Below the pieces are notes generated by a model that had not been told where the DNA came from, made no database searches, and saw nothing but the letters and a program-made list of their open reading frames with translations. This document shows positions 32,801 to 44,819 of a stretch of 64,000 nucleotides of DNA, one piece after another. The DNA comes from Ariolimax columbianus (lineage: Eukaryota; Mollusca; Gastropoda; Stylommatophora; Arionidae): contig JAVGWX010000005.1 of NCBI GenBank assembly GCA_036924085.1, positions 98,348,172-98,412,171 on the forward strand. The letters run 5' to 3'. Position numbers and translations under genes: made by a program. Numbering within the stretch: position 1 is the stretch's first letter; every line of letters begins with the position of its first letter.

Positions 32801-35800
32801 TACCCAGCGTTCATCACTTTGTTCTAGCATAACTCTCTACCGCATTCCACATTTACCCAGCGTTCATCACTTTGTTCTAGCATGACTCTCTACCGCATTC
32901 CACATTTACCCAGCCTTCATCACTTTGTTCTAGCATGACTCTCTACCGCATTCCACATTTACCCAGCCTTCATCACTTTGTTCTAGCATGACTCTCTACC
33001 GCATTCCACATTTACCCAGCGTTCATCACTTTGTTCTAGCATGACTCTCTACCGCATTCCACATTTACCCAGCGTTCATCACTTTGTTCTAGCATGACTC
33101 TCTACCTCATTCCACATTTACCCAGCGTTCATCACTTTGTTCTAGCATGACTCTCTACCTCATTCCACATTTACCCAGCGTTCATCACTTTGTTCTAGCA
33201 TGACTCTCTACCTCATTCCACATTTACCCAGCGTTCATCACTTTGTTTTAGCATGACTCTCTACCTCATTCCACATTTACCCAGCGTTCATCACTTTGTT
33301 CTAGCATGACTCTCTACCTCATTCCACATTTACCCAGCGTTCATCACTTTGTTCTAGCATGACTCTCTACCTCATTCCACATTTACCCAGCGTTCATCAC
33401 TTTGTTCTAGCATGACTCTCTACCTCATTCCACATTTACCCAGCGTTCATCACTTTGTTCTAGCATGACTCTCCACCTCATTCCACATTTACCCAGCGTT
33501 CATCCCTTTGTTCTAGCATGACTCTCTACCTCATTCAACATTTACCCAGCGTTCATCACTTTGTTCTAGCATGACTCTCTACCTCATTCCACATTTACCC
33601 AGCATTCATCACTTTGTTCTAGCATGACTCTCTACCGCATTCCACATTTACCCAGCGTTCATCACTTTGTTCTAGCATGACTCTCTACCTCATTCCACAT
33701 TTACCCAGCGTTCATCACTTTGTTCTAGCATGACTCTCTACCTCATTCCACATTTACCCAGCGTTCATCACTTTGTTCTAGCATGACTCTCTACCTCATT
33801 CCACATTTACCCAGCGTTCATCACTTTGTTCTAGCATGACTCTCTACCTCATTCCACATTTACCCAGCGTTCATCACTTTGTTCTAGCATGACTCTCTAC
33901 CTCATTCCACATTTACCCAGCGTTCATCACTTTGTTCTAGCATGACTCTCTACCTCATTCCACATTTACCCAGCGTTCATCACTTTGTTCTAGCATGACT
34001 CTCTACCTCATTCCACATTTACCCAGCGTTCATCACTTTGTTCTAGCATGACTCTCTACCTCATTCCACATTTACCCAGCGTTCATCACTTTGTTCTAGC
34101 ATGACTCTCTACCTCATTCCACATTTACCCAGCGTTCATCACTTTGTTCTAGCATGACTCTCTACCTCATTCCACATTTACCCAACGTTCATCACTTTGT
34201 TCTAGCATGACTCTCTACCTCATTCCACATTTACCCAGCGTTCATCACTTTGTTCTAGCATGACTCTCTACCGCATTCCACATTTACCCAGCGTTCATCA
34301 CTTTGTTCTAGCATGACTCTCTACCTCATTCCACATTTACCCAGCGCTCATCACTTTGTTCTAGCATGACTCTCTACCGCATTCCACATTTACCCAGCGT
34401 TCATCACTTTGTTCTAGCATGACTCTCTACCTCATTCCACATTTACCCAGCGTTCATCACTTTGTTCTAGCATGACTCTCTACCTCATTCCACATTTACC
34501 CAGCGTTCATCACTTTGTTCTAGCATGACTCTCTACCTCATTCCACATTTACCCAGCGTTCATCACTTTGTTCTAGCATGACTCTCTACCTCATTCCACA
34601 TTTACCCAGCGTTCATCACTTTGTTCTAGCATGACTCTCTACCTCATTCCACATTTACCCAGCGTTCATCACTTTGTTCTAGCATGACTCTCTACCGCAT
34701 TCCACATTTACCCAGCGCTCATCACTTTGTTCTAGCATGACTCTCTACCTCATTCCACATTTACCCAGCGTTCATCACTTTGTTCTAGCATGACTCTCTA
34801 CCGCATTCCACATTTACCCAGCGTTCATCACTTTGTTCTAGCGTGACTCTCTACCGCATTCCACATTTACCCAGCGCTCATCACTTTGTTCTAGCATGAC
34901 TCTCTACCGCATTCCACATTTACCCAGCGTTCATCACTTTGTTCTAGCATGACTCTCTACCTCATTCCACATTTACCCAGCGTTCATCACTTTGTTCTAG
35001 CATGACTCTCTACCTCATTCCACATTTACCCAGCGTTCATCACTTTGTTCTAGCATGACTCTCTACCTCATTCCACATTTACCCAGCGTTCATCACTTTG
35101 TTCTAGCATGACTCTCTACCTCATTCCACATTTACCCAGCGTTCATCACTTTGTTCTAGCATGACTCTCTACCGCATTCCACATTTACCCAGCGCTCATC
35201 ACTTTGTTCTAGCATGACTCTCTACCTCATTCCACATTTACCCAGCGTTCATCACTTTGTTCTAGCATGACTCTCTACCTCATTCCACATTTACCCAGCG
35301 TTCATCACTTTGTTCTAGCATGACTCTCTACCTCATTCCACATTTACCCAGCGTTCATCACTTTGTTCTAGCATGACTCTCTACCTCATTCCACATTTAC
35401 CCAGCGTTCATCACTTTGTTCTAGCATGACTCTCTACCGCATTCCACATTTACCCAGCGCTCATCACTTTGTTCTAGCATGACTCTCTACCTCATTCCAC
35501 ATTTACCCAGCGTTCATCACTTTGTTCTAGCTAGCATGACTCTCTACCTCATTCCACATTTACCCAGCGTTCATCACTTTGTTCTAGCATGACTCTCTAC
35601 CGCATTCCACATTTACCCAGCGTTCATCACTTTGTTCTAGCATGACTCTCTACCTCATTCCACATTTACCCAGCGGTCATCACTTTGTTCTAGCATGACT
35701 CTCTACCGCATTCCACATTTACCCAGCGTTCATCACTTTGTTCTAGCATGACTCTCTACCGCATTCCACATTTACCCAGCGCTCATCACTTTGTTCTAGC

Positions 35801-38119
35801 ATGACTCTCTACCGCATTCCACATTTACCCAGCGTTCATCACTTTGTTCTAGCATGACTCTCTACCTCATTCCACATTTACCCAGCGCTCATCACTTTGT
35901 TCTAGCATGACTCTCTACCTCATTCCACATTTACCCAGCGTTCATCACTTTGTTCTAGCATGACTCTCTACCGCATTCCACATTTACCCAGCGTTCATCA
36001 CTTTGTTCTAGCATGACTCTCTACCTCATTCCACATTTACCCAGCGTTCATCACTTTGTTCTAGCATGACTCTCTACCGCATTCCACATTTACCCAGCGT
36101 TCATCACTTTGTTCTAGCATGACTCTCTACCTCATTCCACATTTACCCAGCGTTCATACTTTGTTCTAGCATGACTCTCTACCGCATTCCCCATTTACCC
36201 AGGGTTCATCACTTTGTTCTAGCATGATTCTCTACCGCATTCCACATTTACCCAGCGTTCATCACTTTGTTCTAGCATGACTCTCTACCGCATTCCACAT
36301 TTACCCAGCGTTCATCACTTTGTTCTAGCATGACTCTCTACCGCATTCCACATTTACCCAGCGTTCATCACTTTGTTCTAGCATGACTCTCTACCGCATT
36401 CCACATTTACCCAGCGTTCATCACTTTGTTCTAGCATGACTCTCTACCGCATTCCACATTTACCCAGCGTTCATCACTTTGTTCTAGCATGACTCTCTAC
36501 CGCATTCCACATTTACCCAGCCTTCATCACTTTGTTCTAGCATGACTCTCTACCGCATTCCACATTTACCCAGCCTTCATCACTTTGTTCTAGCATGACT
36601 CTCTACCGCATTCCACATTTACCCAGCGTTCATCACTTTGTTCTAGCATGACTCTCTACCGCATTCCACATTTACCCAGCGTTCATCACTTTGTTCTAGC
36701 ATGACTCTCTACCTCATTCCACATTTACCCAGCGTTCATCACTTTGTTCTAGCATGACTCTCTACCTCATTCCACATTTACCCAGCGTTCATCACTTTGT
36801 TCTAGCATGACTCTCTACCTCATTCCACATTTACCCAGCGTTCATCACTTTGTTCTAGCATGACTCTCTACCTCATTCCACATTTACCCAGCGTTCATCA
36901 CTTTGTTCTAGCATGACTCTCTACCTCATTCCACATTTACCCAGCGTTCATCACTTTGTTCTAGCATGACTCTCTACCTCATTCCACATTTACCCAGCGT
37001 TCATCACTTTGTTCTAGCATGACTCTCTACCTCATTCCACATTTACCCAGCGTTCATCACTTTGTTCTAGCATGACTCTCCACCTCATTCCACATTTACC
37101 CAGCGTTCATCCCTTTGTTCTAGCATGACTCTCTACCTCATTCAACATTTACCCAGCGTTCATCACTTTGTTCTAGCATGACTCTCTACCTCATTCCACA
37201 TTTACCCAGCATTCATCACTTTGTTCTAGCATGACTCTCTACCGCATTCCACATTTACCCAGCGTTCATCACTTTGTTCTAGCATGACTCTCTACCTCAT
37301 TCCACATTTACCCAGCGTTCATCACTTTGTTCTAGCATGACTCTCTACCGCATTCCACATTTACCCAGCGTTCATCACTTTGTTCTAGCATGACTCTCTA
37401 CCTCATTCCACATTTACCCAGCGTTCATCACTTTGTTCTAGCATGACTCTCTACCTCATTCCACATTTACCCAGCGTTCATCACTTTGTTCTAGCATGAC
37501 TCTCTACCTCATTCCACATTTACCCAGCGTTCATCACTTTGTTCTAGCATGACTCTCTACCTCATTCCACATTTACCCAGCGTTCATCACTTTGTTCTAG
37601 CATGACTCTCTACCTCATTCCACATTTACCCAGCGTTCATCACTTTGTTCTAGCATGACTCTCTACCTCATTCCACATTTACCCAGCGTTCATCACTTTG
37701 TTCTAGCATGACTCTCTACCTCATTCCACATTTACCCAGCGTTCATCACTTTGTTCTAGCATGACTCTCTACCTCATTCCACATTTACCCAGCGTTCATC
37801 ACTTTGTTCTAGCATGACTCTCTACCTCATTCCACATTTACCCAGCGTTCATCACTTTGTTCTAGCATGACTCTCTACCGCATTCCACATTTACCCAGCG
37901 TTCATCACTTTGTTCTAGCATGACTCTCTACCTCATTCCACATTTACCCAGCGCTCATCACTTTGTTCTAGCATGACTCTCTACCGCATTCCACATTTAC
38001 CCAGCGTTCATCACTTTGTTCTAGCATGACTCTCTACCTCATTCCACATTTACCCAGCGTTCATCACTTTGTTCTAGCATGACTCTCTACCTCATTCCAC
38101 ATTTACCCAGCGTTCATCA
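26888..38119. repeat. 11.2-kb satellite array, 53-bp monomer, about 212 copies with higher-order structure
   Basis: Head-to-tail monomers of 53 bp containing CATGACTCTCTACCTCATTC, CACATTTACCCAGCGTTC and ATCACTTTGTTCTAG. A two-state site (CTACCTC or CTACCGC) and CGTTC/CGCTC/CCTTC variants distinguish monomers. Rare private variants recur at fixed offsets: TTCAACATTT at 27755, 30883, 33534 and 37141; the 4-bp insertion CTAGCTAGC at 29321, 31919 and 35526; the 1-bp deletion TTCATACTTTG at 29894, 32545 and 36152; TCCACCTCAT at 30821, 33472 and 37079. The offsets of 2,651 and 3,607 bp show large block duplications of about 50 and 68 monomers. The first two or three monomers on the left are diverged and about 55 bp long; the right end is abrupt. 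There is no long open frame, since 53 is not a multiple of three. A role in heterochromatin or a centromere cannot be judged from sequence alone. Confidence 0.98.
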
Positions 38120-38935
38120 ATCTTTCACAATCATTCATGTTACTTATATTTCATCTTGCTTTTGTTATTCGTCTTCGACCTCTTCTCTTCTTCATCTTTT
38201 TCCGACTTCTTTTGGTAATGACATTTCTTCTTTATATTCTTTCTCTTTTTCTCCTTTTGTGTCTTGATCTATATTCATTGAACTAGGTTACGTTCATCAT
38301 GTTTACTGTCGTCAAGATTTGAACAAAAGTGGACACAAATTGACGCCAATCTACTGTGGCATTGGATTAATGGGATTATTTATGTCGTGTTAGAAGAGGT
38401 TCAAAGAACAACATGAGGCGAAGGACCAGCAGACACGTTAACTGTAACTCCTTTAAATTGGTATCTTAATTTTGTGGGAAGAAATAACAAAACCACTGGT
38501 TTTAATTAAATACATGACGTATTTTAGATTGCTCATGCATGGTGTTCCAACATCCTCATGTAAAAACACAATTCTTCAAAAACTACATAGACACATATTC
38601 TTTGGCTAAGACTTTCTGTAAGAAGGACAGCTGCAAATGTGATCCCATGCTCCACTTGAATAAAAAGCGGAGGCTTAACAATTATATAAATTTAAAGTTA
38701 GCTGCAGAAGTTGGTTACGAGATACTCGCTGGATTGTTAACAACGGAGAAAGAGATTAATGGCGAAGCCAAGAAACACACGAAGAAGAAGAGAGAAAGAG
38801 CAGGCCAGTGCAGCGGGAGTTTGATGGATAGAACTCGAGAAGACGGCTCAAAATAGAAATCTTTGTAATTAGCTAATTAGTCCTTCAGTTAGTTGCTCAT
38901 GGTAAGAGTCAGTTAGTTTCCCATACCAAGTGATA
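38120..38935. other. unassigned DNA
   Basis: T/C-rich at 38150-38270, then ordinary AT-rich DNA. The frame 38539-38856 (105 aa, Lys-rich, several Cys) has no recognisable domain and no clear gene context. Confidence 0.45.
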
Positions 38936-38937
38936 AA

Positions 38938-39235
38938 GGCGACATCATCAGACGGTTTTGTTTCGATGATGTAACATCCGCTGTATTTGGATTACAGTAA
39001 GGAAGTGACTATGCTGGTCATCAACCTCGCTCTCTTGTCCCGAGCTACCTTGAACCAGTGGCAAGACGACAGGTCGGGGTCACTGAAGGTAACTCATGAT
39101 GCAGGCACTTTGGTCCCATCTCACTTGAGACGAGGGGTCGTTTGAAACTTGCAGGATTCAATCGCATACTGTTTCCGTTCAGCGCTTTGAGAGGCGAGTG
39201 CCTTACCCTTCGACACCAGCGACTCCTTAAGAACA
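38938..39235 (-). mobile_element. possible tRNA-derived SINE, family S4
   Basis: The left part (38938-39029) matches 4526-4616. On the minus strand the right end has a tRNA-like head: TGGTGTCGAAGGGTAAGGC as a degenerate A-box region and GATTGAATCC (39153-39162) as a degenerate B-box. The boxes are imperfect, no A-tail or duplication was found, and the boundaries are approximate. Confidence 0.5.
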
Positions 39236-39685
39236 CCTGTAAAGTGTCCGTTACGATCCTTTGTTCCAAATCAAACCAGGTGGGCTAATGAAGATGAATT
39301 GAGTTACATGAAACAAGATTAAATCAATTCTTCGAGCTGGAAAAAATGGCAAGGGGCCCACATCTACCCCCCGCCCCTCTTCTAAGCAATTATGTCGAAG
39401 ACACTCAATTCGTTGAGCTCGGCAAATGCAAATCTACCCCCTCGCCCCTTCTCCCAACCAGCGCCCCTCCCCCTTTTTTTCCTTACGTAAGTATGCCTAC
39501 AGTTTTTGTTTGTTTTCCAAATTGCATTATTTACACGCACTTTGTCCTATCGAATGCTGAGTCCCTTATGTATGTTCTATTTACCATTGAGTATTCTGTG
39601 TTGACTACCAGATTCTCTACTCTCTACATGAACAGACGACATTATTGCTCTTTCTCTTTCATGAAATTCTTTATAGGATTGAACA
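39236..39685. other. unassigned DNA
   Basis: C-rich stretch at 39355-39480, otherwise nothing recognised. The frame 39346-39828 runs into the following repeat and has no domain. Confidence 0.45.
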
Positions 39686-39689
39686 ACAG

Positions 39690-40140
39690 TATTCTAAAGC
39701 CAGCATTCGATAGTCTACATAAAAAAGAACTACATCATTCGACAGAACACCTAAAAGGGACTTCAGCATTCGTTAGAACACACAAAAAGGACTTGAGCAT
39801 GCGACAGAACACACAAAAAGAACTTTAACATTCGATAGAACACACAAAAGAGACTCCGGCATTGATAGAACACACAAAAGAGACTTCAGCATTACATAGA
39901 ACACACAAAAGGGTCTTCAGCATTCGACAAAACATACAAAAGGGAATTCAGCATTTCACAGAACACACAAAAGGTACTTCAGCATTCGATAGAACACACA
40001 AAAAGGACTTCAGCTTTCGACAGAACACACAAAAAGGATTTCAGCTTTCGATAGAACACACAAAAGGGTCTCCAGCATTTGATAGAACACACAAAAGGGA
40101 CTCCAGCATTCGATATGACACACACAATGGACTATAGCAG
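39690..40140. repeat. 30-31-bp minisatellite, about 14 copies
   Basis: Units of the type ACACAAAAGGGACTTCAGC plus ATTCGATAGAAC, 30 or 31 bp apart. The open frames through it (THKKD-like repeats) are artefacts. Confidence 0.93.
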
Positions 40141-40350
40141 GACATAACCATTAAACATGATGGGAAAACAAAAAGTTTAAACAAGAAGAGTTCAATTCCC
40201 ATTTTATGTAAGAATGTAAGTTATTCTTTTTAAATAACACTGAATTTCATCTTATTTTGCTGTTTTCAAATATTGTAACTTATTTTTCTTACCTCATTTA
40301 CCTATGCACTCGTGGAGCTATGATATGTGAGAAGGGAATGTTCTCTTTCT
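40141..40350. other. unassigned AT-rich DNA
   Basis: Nothing recognised. Confidence 0.4.
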
Positions 40351-40354
40351 TGGA

Positions 40355-40795
40355 TCAAGTGTGTTGGTAGGTGTAGCAATGTAGGGACCTGAAGTTTACT
40401 ATCTTAGATCAAGTATATTGGTTGGTGTAAGTCTGTAGGGACCTGAAGTTTACTATCTTAGATCAAGTATGTTGGTTTGTGTAAGTCTGTAGGGACCTGA
40501 AGTTTACTATCTTAGATCAAGTATGTTAGTTTGTGTAAGTCTGTAGGGACCTGAAGTTTGCTATCTTAGATCAAGTATGTTGGTTGGTGTAAGTCTGTCG
40601 GGATCTTCTTCTTCTTCTTCGTACGTTGTCAGACGTCAACTTGAATTTGTTCGAAGAAAGCAGCGGTCATTCTGAGGCTGTCGACACTGCCATAGAGCTT
40701 GTCTAGTGTTGCCACTGGTGATGGCCACATGTGCTTTCTCTGTTTGTTGGTGTAAATCTGTAGGGAGCTGAAGTTTACTATTTTAAGTCAAGCTA
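40355..40795. repeat. 54-bp minisatellite, about 5-6 copies, interrupted by a J1 fragment
   Basis: Units contain GATCAAGTATGTTGG, GTAAGTCTGTAGGGACCTGA and AGTTTACTATCTTA, 54 bp apart (for example ACCTGAAGTT at 40441 and 40495). A J1 fragment (40604-40745) splits the array; one diverged copy follows it. Confidence 0.92.
40604..40745 (-). mobile_element. I/Jockey-like LINE J1, copy C: 142-bp 3' end fragment
   Basis: Minus-strand 3' terminus of J1. It has a TTC run (GAA tail) at 40604-40620, then GTACGTTGTCAGACGTCAAC, then matches to the end of ORF2 (CTGCCATAGAGCTTGTCTAG, GTGATGGCCACATGTGCTTT). About 21 bp of the host array is repeated on both sides (40583-40603 and 40746-40766, two mismatches, sharing GTTGGTGTAA), which fits a target-site duplication. 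Extreme 5' truncation leaves only the last codons. Confidence 0.9.
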
Positions 40796-40799
40796 TGTT

Positions 40800-41185
40800 A
40801 TATCATCGTTTCATTTTCCAATTAGTTCCTTCCTGCTCTGTAATCATTTTCCTGGGTCATATGAGCGCAGTGGCAGTTGATCAGTTGCCATTACCATGTT
40901 CCACTACCTGAAGAACTTTTTTTTTCTAGATATATTTAGATGATTCTCTCCATATTTCTAATGTCATCATTGCGCATTCTATCTCTCCTATTTGTATTCA
41001 TGACATTTCTCATGTTATCTCTCATAATGTCGAATGCCTGTTCTCATATATTTAACTTGACTTGTAATTGTCCACTTATTGTACATTGCATGTATGTGGA
41101 CCAAGTCGGACACTGGTAGCAAATAGTTTATTTCAATAGTGTACCAGTTTTAATATTGTGACAAATTGATGTTCAGGTGTTAAAG
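40800..41185. other. unassigned DNA
   Basis: Nothing recognised. Confidence 0.4.
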
Positions 41186-41187
41186 TA

Positions 41188-41682
41188 GTGGTAAGTAGGT
41201 AGGTTGGTAAGTAAGTATGTAGGTAGGTAGGTATGTAGGTAGGTAGGTAGGTAGGTATGTTGGCAAGTAGATAGGTATATAGGTAGGTAGGTTGGTAAGT
41301 AGGTAAGTATGTCGGTAGGTAGGTTGGTAGGTAGGTAGGTAGGTATGTTTGTTGGTAAGTAGCTTGGTAAGTAGGTAGGTAGTAGGTAGATAGGTTGGTA
41401 AGTATGTTGGTAAGTAAGTAGGTAGGTAGGTTGGTAAGTAGGTAGGTAGGTAAGTTGGTTGGTTGGTAAGTAAGCAGGTTGGTAAGTAGCTATGTAGGTT
41501 GGTAAGTAGGTAGATAAGTAGGTAGGTAGGTATGTAGGTAGGTTAGTAATAGGTTCGTAGGTAGTTAGGTAGATAGATAGGTATGCATATAGATAGGAAG
41601 GTATGTATGTAGATACGTAAGTAGGCAGGCAGGTAGGTTGGTAGGCAGGTAGTTAGGTAGGTAGGTAGGTAGGTAGGTAGGA
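41188..41682. repeat. GGTA-rich tetranucleotide repeat, about 500 bp
   Basis: Degenerate GTAGGTAGGTAGGTA with GGTAAGTA, TTGGTAAG and GTATGTAG variants. Confidence 0.95.
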
Positions 41683-42095
41683 TGTAAAGGCAATACAGGC
41701 CCGTCACGTCGCACAACCATAAATGAGCATGACGAATGACAGACTCAGGCTGCATACAGTCAAGTTTATTATAATTGGTACGTCACTGTTTTTTAAGATC
41801 GGTTCAATTTCTCTATCAAGCTTTCCATTTTCTGTTTGGTTTTTTTAAATATTTTTCTAGGCACTTGACTTAAGTGTTATATTCTTTACATGAATGTTCC
41901 TAACCAATTTGGTCCTTGGTCCTTGCACAAATTTTTTTGAAAAAGAAAAGTTCAATCCCACGTCCGTATCGAAAAAGCGGTAGAAGTATAAGGTACGGGA
42001 TTCCTGGCCTTTGGTGGAGAGTTATCTCGCATTATTGTTTCTGTTGTCAGCTGCGGTTGCTCCAAAAGGTGGTTGGCGAATGCTGTTAATGATGT
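41683..42095. other. unassigned DNA
   Basis: Nothing recognised. Confidence 0.4.
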
Positions 42096-42725
42096 TGTGT
42101 TTCTTCCTGCTGTTATTGTGTTTCTTCCTTCTGTTATTGTGTTCTTCCTGCTGTTATTGTGTTTCTTCCTTCTGTTATTGTGTTCTTCCTGCTGTTATTG
42201 TGTTTCTTCCTTCTGTTATTGTGTTCTTCCTGCTGTTATTGTGTTTCTTCCTTCTGTTATTGTGTTCTTCCTGCTGTTATTGTGTTCTTCCTGCTGTTAT
42301 TGTGTTCTTCCTTCTGTTATTGTGTTCTTCCTGCTGTTATTGTGTTTCTTCCTGCTGTTATTGTGTTTCTTCCTGCTGTTATTGTGTTTCTTCCTTCTGT
42401 TATTGTGTTCTTCCTGTTGTTATTGTGTTCTTCCTTCTGTTATTGTGTTCTTCCTGCTGTTATTGTGTTTCTTCCTTCTGTTATTGTGTTCTTCCTGCTG
42501 TTATTGTGTTTCTTCCTTCTGTTATTGTGTTTCTTCCTTCTGTTATTGTGTTCTTCCTGCTGTTATTGTGTTTCTTCCTTCTGTTATTGTGTTTCTTCCT
42601 TCTGTTATTGTGTTCTTCCTGTTGTTATTGTGTTCTTCCTTCTGTTATTGTGTTCTTCCTGTTGTTATTGTGTTCTTCCTTCTGTTATTGTGTTCTTCCT
42701 GTTGTTATTGTGTTCTTCCTGTTGT
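42096..42725. repeat. 20/21-bp minisatellite, about 31 copies
   Basis: Units TTCTTCCTGCTGTTATTGTG and TTCTTCCTTCTGTTATTGTG, with an extra T in some (21 bp). The mix of lengths keeps three overlapping long frames open (Leu/Phe/Cys-rich, up to 238 aa). These are not credible proteins. Confidence 0.96.
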
Positions 42726-42838
42726 AGTACGTAGCTTCTCGTACTGAGATTTTCGGTTTTGATGAATTTTCTCTGGCAGTATATTTAAGTGGCACTTCTT
42801 ACATCTCTGGGCTTGGCGACGGAAGTGAGCCTGAGCCC

Positions 42839-42975
42839 TGACGTGAGCTGTGGGTCTGAATGTTTCACCTGACCATGACGTGAGGTGAAGGATCTTAATC
42901 AATATGTTTCCCCTGACTATGACGTGAGGTGGGGGATCTTGATCAGTATGTTTCACCTGACCATGACGTGAAGAC
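42839..42975. repeat. 44-bp tandem repeat, about 3-4 copies
   Basis: GACGTGAGGTG recurs at 42877, 42921 and (diverged) 42965, with CACCTGACCATGACGTGA as part of the unit. Confidence 0.85.
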
Positions 42976-43756
42976 GGTCGCCATCAATATTTTGTACTTA
43001 GGTTACATGTGAGGAAGAGTCTTGATCATTATTGCAACTGATCCTTGCATGAGGTAACAACGTAATGGGTATGATGCACCTAATCCTGACGCCAGCCTTC
43101 CCACTGCATGATAACCCGAATCTTCACACATTGATGAATCCGAATAGAGTCCACGCTTCACAGTAACCATTTGAACGCGTGACAGAATCACCTGCCGAAA
43201 ACAAATATATACAAGGGTAAAGACATTGCAGACATTGCCATCGGAAATGAAATGTTAGAAACGTCACTCTACCATTTGTTAAACTTTGTGAGAGGTCAAG
43301 TTAATCAGGTTTCTTGCTCGCTACCTTGTCTCTCTTAACCGTAAGTGAGGTACTCATTTACAGGGGGGGGGGGGGGGTAAACTAGAGGGCGATGCTAGTA
43401 GCAGGCCTGGTATATTTGCAGCAAGAAGAAAGCGCTCTAATTATTAAACTTATACTTATATATTGTTCTTTAACATGCGCGGGCAAGACTTGTATGAAGC
43501 ATGTTCTTGCTTCTATATCCGTGTCCATTCTGCAGCCGTCTGTGAATATGTTTACACGCTGTGTCGACTCCATTACAGACCCTGCTGGCCAACATAATAT
43601 CTTTTTCTCTTTCTTTAAGCTATAAAATGATATATTGGTGAGTTTTGGTACAAAGAAATTATCCGCCTAATTCAAAATAATTATTATCTCGTTTTACGAA
43701 TGTTCGGTGTGTGAAAAGTCAAGTTTAGGACCAATTCCATATTTATTTTCAAAGTT
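42976..43756. other. unassigned DNA
   Basis: Includes a G homopolymer (about 15 G) at 43363-43377. No gene recognised; the frames at 43382-43625 lack domains. Confidence 0.45.
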
Positions 43757-43885
43757 GTTGGTCTATTACAAGCGCATATATTTCCGCGTTCATCGGTTGT
43801 CGGTCTACTAAAAACTCATATATTGCCGCGTCCATCGGTTGTCGATCTTCTAAAAGCTCATATATTGCCGTGTTCACCTGTTGTC
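43757..43885. repeat. about 42-bp tandem repeat, 3 copies
   Basis: Units with GGTCTACTA, CTCATATATTGCCG and CATCGGTTGTCG, spaced 41-43 bp. Confidence 0.82.
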
Positions 43886-44099
43886 GGTTTATATCCTTCA
43901 TAAACTGAAGACATCCCCGAACTACCTTAGCATGCTCAGCATCCGTGGGATTTAACGGATATGGCTAGGACATCAACAGCTTGTAACGCTCGAAGTGCAG
44001 ACTGGAGAAGGATCTGTTTGTATGTCAATTTCATCGAAAATGCTGGAGGAAATGCTTGCAATTAGACCAACAGTAATCAGACCCTGATCTCAACTGACA

Positions 44100-44800
44100 C
44101 ACCAGTTCTATACCTGACGAACAGTTATCAGACCCTGACCTTGACTGACATACCAGTTCTATTCCTGTCGAACAGTTATCAGACCCTGACCTTGACTGAC
44201 ATACCAGGTCTATTCCTGACGAACAGTTATCAGACCCTGACCTTGACTGACATACCAGTTCTACCCCTGTCGAACAGTTATCAGACCCTGACCTTGACTG
44301 ACATTCATGTTCTATACCAGTCGAACAGTTATCAGACCCTGATCTTGACTGACATACCAGTTCTACCCCTGTCGATCAGTTATCAGGCCCTCACCTTCAC
44401 TGACATACCAGTTCTACCACTGTCGAACAGTTATCAGACCCTCACCTTCACTGACATACCAGTTCTAACCCTGTCGAACAGTTATCAGACCCTGACCTTG
44501 ACTGACATACCAGGTCTATTCCTGACGAACAGTTATCAGACCCTGACCTTTACTGACATACCAGTTCTACCCCTGTCGAACAGTTATCAGGCCCTCACCT
44601 TCACTGACATACCAGTTCTACCACTGTCGAACAGTTATCAGACCCTCACCTTGACTGACATACCAGTTCTACCCCTGTCGAACAGTTATCAGACCCTCAC
44701 CTTCACTGACATACCAGTTCTACCCATGTCGAACAGTTATCAGACCCTCACCTTCACTGACATTCCAATTCTACTACTGTCCAATAGTTATCAGAAACTG
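44100..44800 (+). repeat. 51-bp minisatellite, about 13-14 copies
   Basis: Units with GAACAGTTATCAGACCCTGA, CCTTGACTGACATACCAG and TTCTACCCCTGTC, 51 bp apart. Because 51 is 17 codons, one frame (44141-44815, 224 aa) stays open with a 17-residue repeat (TDIPVLPLSNSYQTLTL type). No signal peptide, domain or gene context supports expression, but the variants do not introduce stops. Confidence 0.93.
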
Positions 44801-44819
44801 ATCTTGGCCGAGTAAGTAG

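Noticed and set aside
26888..38119. Could the large tandem array be a CRISPR array?
   Set aside because: Units are directly adjacent with no unique spacers, and the context is animal retrotransposons.
38539..38856. A host gene of 105 aa
   Set aside because: No recognisable domain, no splice or promoter evidence, and no conserved context; the length is within chance for AT-moderate DNA.
42011..42747. Three overlapping frames of 191-238 aa rich in Leu, Phe and Cys
   Set aside because: Produced by a 20/21-bp repeat that stays open in three frames.
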